From assembly GCA_040905285.1 (NCBI GenBank), contig JBBDRV010000188.1, forward strand, positions 1 through 22,495: DNA of 22,495 bases. Reading direction: 5' to 3'. The number at the start of each line of letters is the position of its first letter. Position 1 is the stretch's first letter. Below, piece after piece: positions 1 through 7,759 of this stretch. Source of the DNA: JBBDRV01 sp040905285. Its GTDB lineage: Bacteria; Bacteroidota; Rhodothermia; Balneolales; Balneolaceae. The position numbers were made by a program, and so were the translations under genes. The notes beneath the pieces were generated by a model. The model was not told the DNA's origin and ran no database searches. It saw only the letters and a list, made by a program, of their open reading frames with translations.

Positions 1-173
1 CCGGAAAGCCGATCCATTCCCTGAAAATCCCGGATGGAATTGTTATCGGGGGCATTCTCAGCAACGGGTCTGCGGAAATCGCCACGGGAAATTCGGTCAT
101 ACGGGAAAATGACAGGGTTATCATCTTTGCCCTGCCCCGGGCAATAACAAAGGTAGAGGATTTGTTCCGATGA
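1..173 (+). CDS. trkA: C-terminal end of a TrkA-like K+ uptake regulator (5' partial)
   Basis: Only the last 56 codons are in the window; the reading frame begins at base 3 and is open to the left edge. The visible peptide (GKPIHSLKIPDGIVIGGILS, then a segment ending VIFALPRA) has the beta-rich pattern of a TrkA_C (RCK-C) domain, the ligand-sensing end of the cytosolic NAD-binding gating subunit of Trk K+ transporters. Its stop codon (171-173) overlaps the start of trkH in an ATGA arrangement, which implies translational coupling. The pairing with TrkH is the main support for the name, since the nucleotide-binding half lies outside the window. Confidence 0.85.
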   Translation, partial: GKPIHSLKIPDGIVIGGILSNGSAEIATGNSVIRENDRVIIFALPRAITKVEDLFR

Positions 174-1681
174 CCGGTCTTTTTGATCAGAGCAGGCATC
201 ACCGGATTGATTACGGTATGATAGCGGGCATCCTCGGGGGATTCATTTTTTTTCTTGGGTTTACCCTGCTCCTGCCATTGGTCGTGGCCCTCATCTATAA
301 TGAATCTTCATGGGCTGCTTTTCTCATTACGGCGGGCGGAACCATGCTGACCGGCGGACTCATCTACAGCCTGTTCAAGCCCCGCAAGGAACTCCGGATG
401 CGGGAAGCCTTTTTTATAGTAACACTGACATGGTTTCTGGGTTCACTCATCGGTGCTTTTCCCTTTGTACTTTCAGGCTCCCTCGAATCCTATACGGACG
501 CCGTATTTGAAACCATGAGCGGATTAAGCACGACGGGGGCCACCATTTTTGGGGGAGTGACCAGCGGAGGTGTCCTGAACCCGGAAATTGAATCCCTCGA
601 CAAAAGCCTCCTTTTCTGGCGCTCTCTCTCCCACTGGCTTGGAGGGATGGGGATTATCGTTTTGACACTGGCCCTTCTTCCTCTTCTGGGGATCGGCGGC
701 ATGCAGCTGTTCCAGGCGGAGTATTCGGGATCAACCTCCGACAAAATCACTCCCAGAATACAGGAAACGGCACTGTTGCTATGGACTGTCTATATCAGTA
801 TGACAGGTGTGCAGTTTCTGTTGCTGTGGATTCACCCTTCCATGGACTGGTTCGAAGCACTCAATCACGCCTTTTCAACACTGGCCACAGGCGGTTTCTC
901 CACTCAAAATACGTCCGTAACGGCGTTTGACTCCGCCTATGTTGATGTTGTTATTACCATATTCATGTTTTTGGCAGGCATCAACTTTGCCTTGCATTTC
1001 AGACTCTTCTCCGGTGATGTGCAAAGTTTTTTAAACAATCGCGAAATCCGGTTTTATACTCTTCTTGCCGCGACGTTCATCATCTTCATCAGCGGTAGCC
1101 TCTGGCTTCTGGACAACTACCCGCTGACCGATGCGCTGAGGCACGGCTCCTTCCAGGTCATTTCCATCCTGACAACGACGGGATTCGGAACCGATGACTA
1201 TTCTCTCTGGATGCCTTTCACTTCCTTCCTGCTTCTGCTGCTGTTTTTCACCGGGGGCTGTGCCGGCTCAACGGGCGGCGGCATCAAAATGATCCGCCTG
1301 CTGATCATATTAAAAAATATTGGCCGGGAATTCCGCCAGATCATCCACCCTCATGCTGTTCTGCCTATCCGGCTGGGAAATCGTGTTATCGATCCCTCCA
1401 TACTCCGTACCATCCTCGGATTTTTTGTCATGTACCTGATCGTCTTTGCCGCGGGAGCAATCATCATGTCCTTCATGGGGTTTGATTTTATTTCCGCCAT
1501 GGGAGCCAGTATCGCCTGTCTGGGGAATATCGGCCCTGCCTGGGGGGAGTTCGGCCCTGCTGACAACTATGCGCAGGTTCCCTATGCGGGAAAGTGGGTC
1601 TTGCTGATGCTGATGCTCATCGGGCGGCTGGAACTGTTTACCGTACTGATTCTTTTCACACCCTATTTCTGGAAGAACTAA
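170..1681 (+). CDS. trkH: Trk-type K+ transporter, membrane pore subunit TrkH
   Basis: This 503-residue polytopic membrane protein is the ion-conducting subunit of a Trk/Ktr system that brings K+ across the inner membrane. The four pore loops of the superfamily are visible as Gly-bearing filter segments: GLSTTGATIFGG (about 118-129), STLATGGFSTQN (236-247), ILTTTGFGTDD (333-343) and ACLGNIGPAWGEFGP (449-463). The Arg in IGRLELFTVLILFTP near the C terminus is also typical. Length fits the family (about 480-510). The start overlaps the trkA stop, so the two subunits are co-translated. The 3' end lies 4 bases from the 3' end of the convergent K+ channel gene, with no obvious terminator in the gap. 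No key filter residue is missing. Confidence 0.95.
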   Translation: MTGLFDQSRHHRIDYGMIAGILGGFIFFLGFTLLLPLVVALIYNESSWAAFLITAGGTMLTGGLIYSLFKPRKELRMREAFFIVTLTWFLGSLIGAFPFVLSGSLESYTDAVFETMSGLSTTGATIFGGVTSGGVLNPEIESLDKSLLFWRSLSHWLGGMGIIVLTLALLPLLGIGGMQLFQAEYSGSTSDKITPRIQETALLLWTVYISMTGVQFLLLWIHPSMDWFEALNHAFSTLATGGFSTQNTSVTAFDSAYVDVVITIFMFLAGINFALHFRLFSGDVQSFLNNREIRFYTLLAATFIIFISGSLWLLDNYPLTDALRHGSFQVISILTTTGFGTDDYSLWMPFTSFLLLLLFFTGGCAGSTGGGIKMIRLLIILKNIGREFRQIIHPHAVLPIRLGNRVIDPSILRTILGFFVMYLIVFAAGAIIMSFMGFDFISAMGASIACLGNIGPAWGEFGPADNYAQVPYAGKWVLLMLMLIGRLELFTVLILFTPYFWKN

Positions 1682-1685
1682 GCCG

Positions 1686-3380
1686 TCATCCCCTCTCGTA
1701 AATCTCGTTAAACCTTGTCTCCCCGTCAAACGGCCCGATCAGGATAAGTTCCTCGCCTTCTTTCATAACCCGGCCGGGATCCGGATTGATGTCCAGATAA
1801 TCACCGTCTGTAATTGCAATCACGCTGCTTCCGGTTTTCTGGCGGATATCCGATTCTTTCAGGCTCTGTCCGGCCAGTGTATGGTTTACAAACCGGTTGA
1901 ATGCATTCAGACCTTCGGCGATCATCACAACATCCTGCTTTTCCATAATATTAAAGATGGAATTCGCCCCCATGGATGCATAGGACATGACAAAATCAGC
2001 ACCCGCACGGTGCAGAGTGCTGATATTTCTCTCAAATGTGGCCCGGCTGATAATCTGCATGTTCGGACAAAGCCGCCTGCAATAGATGGTGAGATAGATA
2101 TTCACATCGTCATCATGAGTGGTAATCAATACCGTATGCGCATCCCTGATGCCGGCCTGCTCCAGAACAGTAATATCAGCGGCATCACCCAGAATGTATT
2201 TTTCCCGGTCCCTGATTCTGCCGGGTTCCTTGTCTATGATCCGGTAGTCAATCTGCCGGTCTTCCAGTGCTTTTGCGGCCGCTCTGCCAACTCTGCCCGC
2301 ACCGATAATAACGACAGGCTGCTCGGAGACATGATAGATACTGAGGATTTCATCGTATTTTCGCAGCTGATCTACAGAGCCGGCAAGAACCAGTACGGTC
2401 TTTTGTGTAATCATTGCATCCGGCCGGGGTTGCTTATATTTCCCCCGTTCCCAAATGCCGACCACATTTACCCCGATCTTCTCCCTGAGACCGCTGTCCT
2501 TCAGTGTCTTTCCGATCAGCGGCGTTTCCTGGACCGTAGCTTCGCCGATCACCAGATTATCAATATGGCCGATGACATGAACCCTCGCATTGCCCCCCAG
2601 GGTGCGGCGGGCAAGGGACCTCCCAAGCATATCCCCCAGCTGGATAATGTGATTGGCCCCCGCCATCTGAAGGATATCTATCGAATCGGGTGAAGAAGCG
2701 GTGGCTACGATCAAAACACGGGTGCTGTATTCACGTACAGTGAACGTCACATTGGTGTTAATCGTATCAGAACCTGAAGCGACAACCATTGCAGCTTGCC
2801 TGACACGCAACCTTCCATAGGTTTCCAGGTCATCCGGCTCTCCGTTGACCACCCGGTATCCCAGATCGGAATACTCCAGAGCCTTTTGCAGATCCGGCTC
2901 CAGAATGACATACCCGATATTATAACTCTTCAGTTTTTGAACCAGGGCTTCTGTAACTGCATCCAGATGAGTGATAATGACATGATCACGGGTATCCCGG
3001 GGCAGGTCCCGGGGTGCCCGGGATTGGTTCAGGGCTTTCATCCAGGGAGCGTAGAAAAATTCAATAAAGGTAAACGGCAGCATGACCAGCAGAAACAGTA
3101 CACCCGAAAAAAGGACGATCATGGAAAACAGGCGCCCCAGGTCCGTGGTAAAGACAATATCACCGAAACCGAGGGTTGTCATCGTTACAAGAGTCCAGTA
3201 GAAACCGGTAAGCCAGGAATAGTCCTGCTGGCCCTCATAAGACATGACAAAGTGGAAAGCGACGCCATAGGTAATAAACAGCAGCAGCAATACGCTGATA
3301 AATTTTAACAGCTTCCGGATATTGGTCTGGGTACGCCGGTTCGCAAAAAAATAAGCGAGTTGTGAACCTAAAAATTTCAT
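1686..3380 (-). CDS. Two-TM potassium channel with tandem RCK (TrkA-N/TrkA-C) domains
   Basis: This 564-residue protein has two N-terminal membrane helices (about 25-45 and 84-108) flanking a pore loop with the K+ filter TLGFGD (69-74). Two cytosolic RCK units follow. The first (about 131-345) has lost the nucleotide-binding Gly motif: ITHLDAVT stands where GxGxxG is expected. The second (about 353-475) has a proper GAGRVG (359-364), followed by acidic IDKEP, as in NAD-binding Rossmann folds, and then a TrkA_C domain (about 495-555). Tandem-RCK two-helix channels such as GsuK of Geobacter have this layout. The function is gated K+ flux at the inner membrane; which ligand gates it cannot be read from sequence. 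It is convergent with trkAH, so K+ uptake and a K+ channel are neighbours. Confidence 0.9.
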   Translation of the reverse strand: MKFLGSQLAYFFANRRTQTNIRKLLKFISVLLLLFITYGVAFHFVMSYEGQQDYSWLTGFYWTLVTMTTLGFGDIVFTTDLGRLFSMIVLFSGVLFLLVMLPFTFIEFFYAPWMKALNQSRAPRDLPRDTRDHVIITHLDAVTEALVQKLKSYNIGYVILEPDLQKALEYSDLGYRVVNGEPDDLETYGRLRVRQAAMVVASGSDTINTNVTFTVREYSTRVLIVATASSPDSIDILQMAGANHIIQLGDMLGRSLARRTLGGNARVHVIGHIDNLVIGEATVQETPLIGKTLKDSGLREKIGVNVVGIWERGKYKQPRPDAMITQKTVLVLAGSVDQLRKYDEILSIYHVSEQPVVIIGAGRVGRAAAKALEDRQIDYRIIDKEPGRIRDREKYILGDAADITVLEQAGIRDAHTVLITTHDDDVNIYLTIYCRRLCPNMQIISRATFERNISTLHRAGADFVMSYASMGANSIFNIMEKQDVVMIAEGLNAFNRFVNHTLAGQSLKESDIRQKTGSSVIAITDGDYLDINPDPGRVMKEGEELILIGPFDGETRFNEIYERG

Positions 3381-3591
3381 AAGTAACCTGAGTTGCGAGC
3401 CAATCTAATGAATCAGCCTAAAAATACCGAATTCTGATGATGCCGGTTTCAGAGCCCCTGTTCACATTTTTTAACATCATCGGAAAGGATACTCTCTCAG
3501 AACAATGAAACTGGCAATTATGTTAACAAAATTATTACATTAGGCTCTTCCAATATACCTACGGCAACTCTCTCTAAAGATACGGGAAAAG
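3381..3591. other. Divergent intergenic region, promoters expected
   Basis: These 211 AT-rich bases separate the K+ channel start (minus) from the beta-barrel gene start (plus), so promoters for both should lie here. I see no small reading frame or RNA fold. No clear match to the Bacteroidota -7/-33 consensus (TAnnTTTG / TTTG) could be placed, so no promoter is called. Confidence 0.4.
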
Positions 3592-4830
3592 GTGTTTCGA
3601 CAGATATTCTGCTTGATTATTCTATTGAGTTTACTCTCAACCTGTGATGTTGAGGCTCAATCAGTTAACCGGCAGCCGATACCCAGTGTCTATCTTGACT
3701 GTCAGCGCTGCGACTTCAACTATATTCGTACCAATATTGCGTTTGTGAATTATGTCCGGGACCAGGACGACGCAAATATATACCTTAGGATAACCGATTC
3801 CCGGACATCAGGCGGGCACGAGTATACGCTGGACTTTCGCGGAATGGAGCCGTTTTCCAGCCGCAGGGACACCCTTACATACAGAACCAGAGATACGGAC
3901 AGTTCTGATGAAGAACGTGCCGGACTTGTCCGCTATATCAAAATAGGCCTGGTTCCCTTTGCGGGACAGACATCCGCTCTGGAGAACCTCAATGTTTTTT
4001 ATAACGCACCCGCCGAAACTGAAGAGGAAGAGGATACCACTGATCCCTGGCGCGGCTGGGTTTTTGACATCAATCTGCGTACCTGGCTCAATGGTGAGGA
4101 AACCGAACAGAATTTCGGCCTGCACACCGGTTTGTTCGCCGAGCGCATTACCGACCGGTTTAAAACAAGAACACGCGTAAGAGGAGACCTCAGCCGGAGG
4201 ACACTGGAACTTACGGATGAAACCGTTCATGTAAACCGGGACTGGGGTGAGTATTGGGGACTGTATGCGTACAGCCTGAACCAACATGCCTCCATTGGGC
4301 TCTTTTCACAAGTCAATTTCCACAGGCCGAACAATATCAGGATGAATATTGAAGCCTCACCGGCATTTGAATATAATTTTTTCCCCTATCAGGAATATCA
4401 GGAGCGCCGCTTTATTGTCCGTTATCGGGTTACGCCGGGCTACCGGAGCTACTACGAAGAAACCATTTTTTTCCAGAATTCGGAATACCTGCTTCACCAG
4501 AACCTGAATACGCAGCTGCGTTATGACCAGCCCTGGGGCCGGGTGGATATTTCTGTCAATGCATCGAACTATTTCCATGACAGGGAGATCAACAGAGTGG
4601 AATTCTGGCCCTCCCTCAACGTCCGTATCATCAGGGGCCTGTCGGCAAGCATTTCGGGACGATATAGGATTATCAATGATCAGGTTTCCCTGCCTGTTGG
4701 CGAAATATCCGATCAGGACAGGCTTACCGGACAAGTCCAGCAGCCCACATCCTTCGATTACAGTATTTCAGTCGGGCTCTCCTACACCTTCGGCTCCATC
4801 TACAACAGCGTGGTTAATCCCCGATTTTAG
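3592..4830 (+). CDS. Exported outer-membrane beta-barrel protein of unknown function
   Basis: I do not recognise a named family. The start is a GTG (3592), chosen because it begins a good signal peptide (MFRQIFCLIILLSLLSTCDVEAQ, cleavage near residue 23); there is no ATG upstream in frame. After the signal comes a soluble section with a Cys pair (LDCQRCDFNYIRT, about 35-47) and an acidic linker (ETEEEEDTTD). From about 155 the protein becomes a run of alternating amphipathic strands rich in Tyr, Phe, Asn and Arg, ending in the strand VGLSYTFG and a C-terminal Phe, as outer-membrane barrels do. A role as a porin-like or structural barrel is inference. It lies 43 bases before rlmN and probably shares its transcript. 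Confidence 0.7.
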   Translation: MFRQIFCLIILLSLLSTCDVEAQSVNRQPIPSVYLDCQRCDFNYIRTNIAFVNYVRDQDDANIYLRITDSRTSGGHEYTLDFRGMEPFSSRRDTLTYRTRDTDSSDEERAGLVRYIKIGLVPFAGQTSALENLNVFYNAPAETEEEEDTTDPWRGWVFDINLRTWLNGEETEQNFGLHTGLFAERITDRFKTRTRVRGDLSRRTLELTDETVHVNRDWGEYWGLYAYSLNQHASIGLFSQVNFHRPNNIRMNIEASPAFEYNFFPYQEYQERRFIVRYRVTPGYRSYYEETIFFQNSEYLLHQNLNTQLRYDQPWGRVDISVNASNYFHDREINRVEFWPSLNVRIIRGLSASISGRYRIINDQVSLPVGEISDQDRLTGQVQQPTSFDYSISVGLSYTFGSIYNSVVNPRF

Positions 4831-4873
4831 ACAGCCATACTATTTTCCCTCATCGTTCGTATTCTACCTGTCT

Positions 4874-6004
4874 ATGCGTGAATCAATATCCCATACAGAA
4901 AATGATGACAAAACGGACCTCAAATCCCTGACCCGGGAAGAGCTGAAACGGTTCTGTACAGATCTTGAACTTCAATCCTACAGAGCTGACCAGCTGTTTC
5001 AGTGGCTCTATCAAAAAGGCGCTTCAGGGTTTGATGAGATGACCAATCTCTCCAAAGATCTCAGAATGAAACTGCAGGAAACTGCCAGAGTAAAAAAGCT
5101 GAAGATTTACAAGCAGCAAACATCCGGAGACGGTACAATTAAATTTCTGTTCGAGCTGGATGATATAAAAAAGGATAAAGTTGAAGCCGTGCTGATACCC
5201 GATTTCAATGATGACGGGACAGCCGGGAGGCTTACCGTATGTGTTTCCTCGCAGGTGGGCTGTATCTTTGGCTGCAGTTTCTGTGCGACCGGCAAGATGG
5301 GGTTTTTCCGCAATCTCACCCTGGGTGAAATTGTCGACCAGGTACAGATCATCAATGAAATCGCACTGGCTGAATTCAGTAAAAAAGTCACCAATGTTGT
5401 CTATATGGGGATGGGTGAACCGCTCCACAATTATAAAGCCGTGGTCGAATCCGCCGCCATTATCACCGGAGAAAACGGCCTTGGCCTGTCCCCCCGGCGT
5501 ATAACGGTCTCTACTGTCGGGCTGACCAGACAGATCAAACAGCTGGCGGATGAGCAGCAGCCGTTCAATCTGGCGATCTCGCTGCATGCCGCCGATGATG
5601 AAAAGCGTAACCGGATCATGCCGGTCAACCAGTCACTCAACCTGGAAAAGCTGGAAGAAGCTGTCCGCCACTATTATGGCGAACTGATGAGGCCCCTGAC
5701 GTATGAGTACCTGCTGTTTGACAATTTTAACGACTCGGGGAATGACGCCCGCAAACTTGCCGATATCGCACAGTGGGTGCCCTCCAAGGTAAACATCATC
5801 ATGTACAACCACGTGGAGGGAGTTCCTCTCAACAGGGCAAGGGAAGATCGCCTGAACCGGTTTATCAGGACCCTGGTCGACCGGGGTGTCACGGCCACTG
5901 TCCGCCGGAGCCGCGGAGATGATATCGATGCCGGTTGCGGCCAGCTTGCGCTCCGGGAAGGGCAGGAACGCGGGAAAAGTATGAACAGGGACTGGAATCG
6001 GTGA
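4874..6004 (+). CDS. rlmN: Dual-specificity 23S rRNA (A2503) / tRNA (A37) C2-methyltransferase RlmN
   Basis: This radical SAM enzyme methylates C2 of A2503 in 23S rRNA and A37 in some tRNAs. The 376-residue product carries the radical SAM cluster motif CIFGCSFC (C130, C134, C137), the upstream Cys of TVCVSSQVGC (C123) and the C-terminal methyl-carrier Cys in DIDAGCGQL (C355). GMGEPLHNY and the SLHA segment are also family hallmarks. The frame is open far upstream, into the beta-barrel gene, but homology begins at about residue 15 of the ATG chosen here. Extending the start would overlap the neighbouring gene. The length is normal for the family, and it lies 43 bases downstream of the barrel gene on the same strand. 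Confidence 0.96.
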   Translation: MRESISHTENDDKTDLKSLTREELKRFCTDLELQSYRADQLFQWLYQKGASGFDEMTNLSKDLRMKLQETARVKKLKIYKQQTSGDGTIKFLFELDDIKKDKVEAVLIPDFNDDGTAGRLTVCVSSQVGCIFGCSFCATGKMGFFRNLTLGEIVDQVQIINEIALAEFSKKVTNVVYMGMGEPLHNYKAVVESAAIITGENGLGLSPRRITVSTVGLTRQIKQLADEQQPFNLAISLHAADDEKRNRIMPVNQSLNLEKLEEAVRHYYGELMRPLTYEYLLFDNFNDSGNDARKLADIAQWVPSKVNIIMYNHVEGVPLNRAREDRLNRFIRTLVDRGVTATVRRSRGDDIDAGCGQLALREGQERGKSMNRDWNR

Positions 6005-6074
6005 TTCTCCTGCAGGCATCGGCTGCAAATATCTGCTCTTTCACTTTTTTCTGCCGGTCAGCTTTTACCGGTTC

Positions 6075-7166
6075 CTAATCATGTATCAGATTCAGCAGGC
6101 GTCCAAAGCGCGGCAGCCAGCGGTCCCCGTCCCATGAAAAATAGATGATGCTTGCCTTGCCGATCAGATGGTTTTCAGGAACAAATCCCCAGTACCGGCT
6201 GTCTTCACTGTCATCCCGATTATCCCCCATCGTAAAATAATAATCCATCTGTACGGTATAGCGATTCGTCTCTTCCCCGTTGATAATAAATGAATCACCG
6301 TCTCTCTGAACGGAATTATTTTCATACCGTTCTATAATATCCTGGTAAATATGCCAGTTTTCACTGCTCAATTCCACTTGCTGGCCGGCATAGGGGACAG
6401 GGAAAGGCCCCATGTTATCGTGATTCAGGAACCCGCCGGCAAAATTGAAGTCCCGGCGGCTGAACTGGTCGTAATCTTCCGGAAGAATAAACGGCTCGAC
6501 GTTCGCCACTTCATCCCACGACTCCATCTCCCGTGCCATGTCTTCCGTCATATTGATAATGTACTGATTGTTATTACCCGTCTGGACAATCCTTGCGCCC
6601 GCCTCACTCACTTTGGACGGGCTCAGCCTGACACGTTCACGGGAGGCAACCCGGTAATGCTGCATCAGGGTTTCAATCGTCGTCTCCTCTTCCCCGTTGA
6701 CAATGACGCGCTTGTCGACAATCTCAAGCTCATCCCCGGGCATACCGACAGCCCGCTTTATATAATTGGTTTTTGCTGAAACCGGGCCGGTATCGATCGG
6801 ATAGTTGAACACGATGATATCGTTCCGCCTGATATCCATAAATCCCGGAAGCCGGGAATAGGGGAAACTGATTCCCGGTACATATATATCCGTAAACGGT
6901 ATGGAAACGGTCATCGGCGTCCGGGCGCCGTAAGCCATTTTGGACACCAAAAGGAAATCTCCTGTTAACAGCGTCTCCTCCATTGAGGGTGTGGGGATCC
7001 TGTAGGCCCCGAAAAAAAACATTCGCAGTATGACAGCGGCGATTGCCGCAAAAATAAAGGCGTCCAGCCATTCCCTGGCCCAGTGCTTTGCCTTCTGCTG
7101 CTCTTCATTTTGTTTTCTTCTGGACCGGTTTCCTGCAGAAGTCCCTTTATCAGTAGATTTTGACAA
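6075..7166 (-). CDS. lepB: Signal peptidase I
   Basis: Signal peptidase I cleaves Sec and Tat signal peptides at the outer face of the inner membrane. The 363-residue protein has a basic N terminus, one membrane helix (about 35-54), the nucleophile in IPTPSMEETL (Ser61), the general base in NYIKRAVGMPGD (Lys137), and box E (GDNRDDSEDSRYWG). Between the boxes is an insert of about 150 residues (about 150-300, with EESW/DEVANVEPF-like segments), which makes it longer than minimal enzymes. Long inserts are common in Bacteroidota and relatives. It is the last gene of a minus-strand set behind lepA and a secreted protein, 22 bases from the latter. Its 3' end converges with rlmN. Confidence 0.95.
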   Translation of the reverse strand: MSKSTDKGTSAGNRSRRKQNEEQQKAKHWAREWLDAFIFAAIAAVILRMFFFGAYRIPTPSMEETLLTGDFLLVSKMAYGARTPMTVSIPFTDIYVPGISFPYSRLPGFMDIRRNDIIVFNYPIDTGPVSAKTNYIKRAVGMPGDELEIVDKRVIVNGEEETTIETLMQHYRVASRERVRLSPSKVSEAGARIVQTGNNNQYIINMTEDMAREMESWDEVANVEPFILPEDYDQFSRRDFNFAGGFLNHDNMGPFPVPYAGQQVELSSENWHIYQDIIERYENNSVQRDGDSFIINGEETNRYTVQMDYYFTMGDNRDDSEDSRYWGFVPENHLIGKASIIYFSWDGDRWLPRFGRLLNLIHD

Positions 7167-7188
7167 GATATATTTGCTTTAGTAGTTG

Positions 7189-7752
7189 TTAAAAGCGGGG
7201 CCGTTCAATCGGATCCCGTGAAAATTCGCCGTCCCTGTACTCCACCTGATACCATTGCTCCCTTTCCGGAGAGAAAAAGAAGTCACTGTAGGAAGCCATC
7301 TCAAGGTCATCAGCCATCAGCATCCGTGTGAGGGTCCGTTTGATCTGGGGCATCAGATCCACATGCCTACTGGCTCCCACGTAGACAAGACCGTTTTCAA
7401 ACGGCCCGTCCAGATCCAGAACCATCATGGGAATTTCTCTGTCTATAATGAACCAGTATTCAAACTGGACCGCTTTACCCGGACGGAAATTCTCCTTGAT
7501 AAGATCGGATATGGTCTGGGTAGGATTACCGAAAACAGCCTGGAGACGCGCTCTCAATTCGATGGTCGGAAGCCGGTCTATTGTCGTGGGATTGTACAAA
7601 CCCTGGCCGGTCCAGGCGATACCCTGGAATCTGGATTGAAATTCCATCCGCTCTTCGTTGGAAACAGCCCGGATTTCAGGCTCTTCAAATTGTGCAAAAG
7701 CAGCCGTCGAGGTAAATAGAATTAATAAAGCAGGGAATAAAATTTTTTGCAT
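7189..7752 (-). CDS. Small secreted protein of unknown function between lepA and lepB
   Basis: I do not recognise a family. The product is 187 residues with a textbook signal peptide (MQKILFPALLILFTSTAAFA, cleavage after about residue 20, mature protein starting Q-F-E-E-P). The frame is open further upstream, but those codons overlap lepA and would put charged residues before the signal, so the ATG at 7752 was chosen. The mature part is soluble, mixed alpha/beta in appearance, with hydrophobic strands FEYWFIIDREIPMMVLDLDG (about 97-116) and a basic, Arg-rich tail. The start is 7 bases from the lepA stop and the end is 22 bases from the lepB start, so co-expression is very likely. It could be a periplasmic protein or a signal peptidase substrate, but no function is claimed. 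Confidence 0.75.
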   Translation of the reverse strand: MQKILFPALLILFTSTAAFAQFEEPEIRAVSNEERMEFQSRFQGIAWTGQGLYNPTTIDRLPTIELRARLQAVFGNPTQTISDLIKENFRPGKAVQFEYWFIIDREIPMMVLDLDGPFENGLVYVGASRHVDLMPQIKRTLTRMLMADDLEMASYSDFFFSPEREQWYQVEYRDGEFSRDPIERPRF

Positions 7753-7759
7753 GGTTAAT

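Noticed and set aside
1881..2693. A long plus-strand reading frame opposite the K+ channel gene
   Set aside because: It lies wholly antisense to a gene with clear K+ filter and RCK motifs, and its translation has no recognisable domain.
4523..4873. An upstream extension of the rlmN reading frame into the beta-barrel gene
   Set aside because: The extra residues are low in family similarity and are the out-of-frame translation of the barrel gene. The ATG at 4874 fits the RlmN start.
6005..6074. A terminator in the rlmN / lepB convergent gap
   Set aside because: CCGGT/ACCGG can form a short stem near 6054-6075, but it is followed by A residues and not T residues on the relevant strand.
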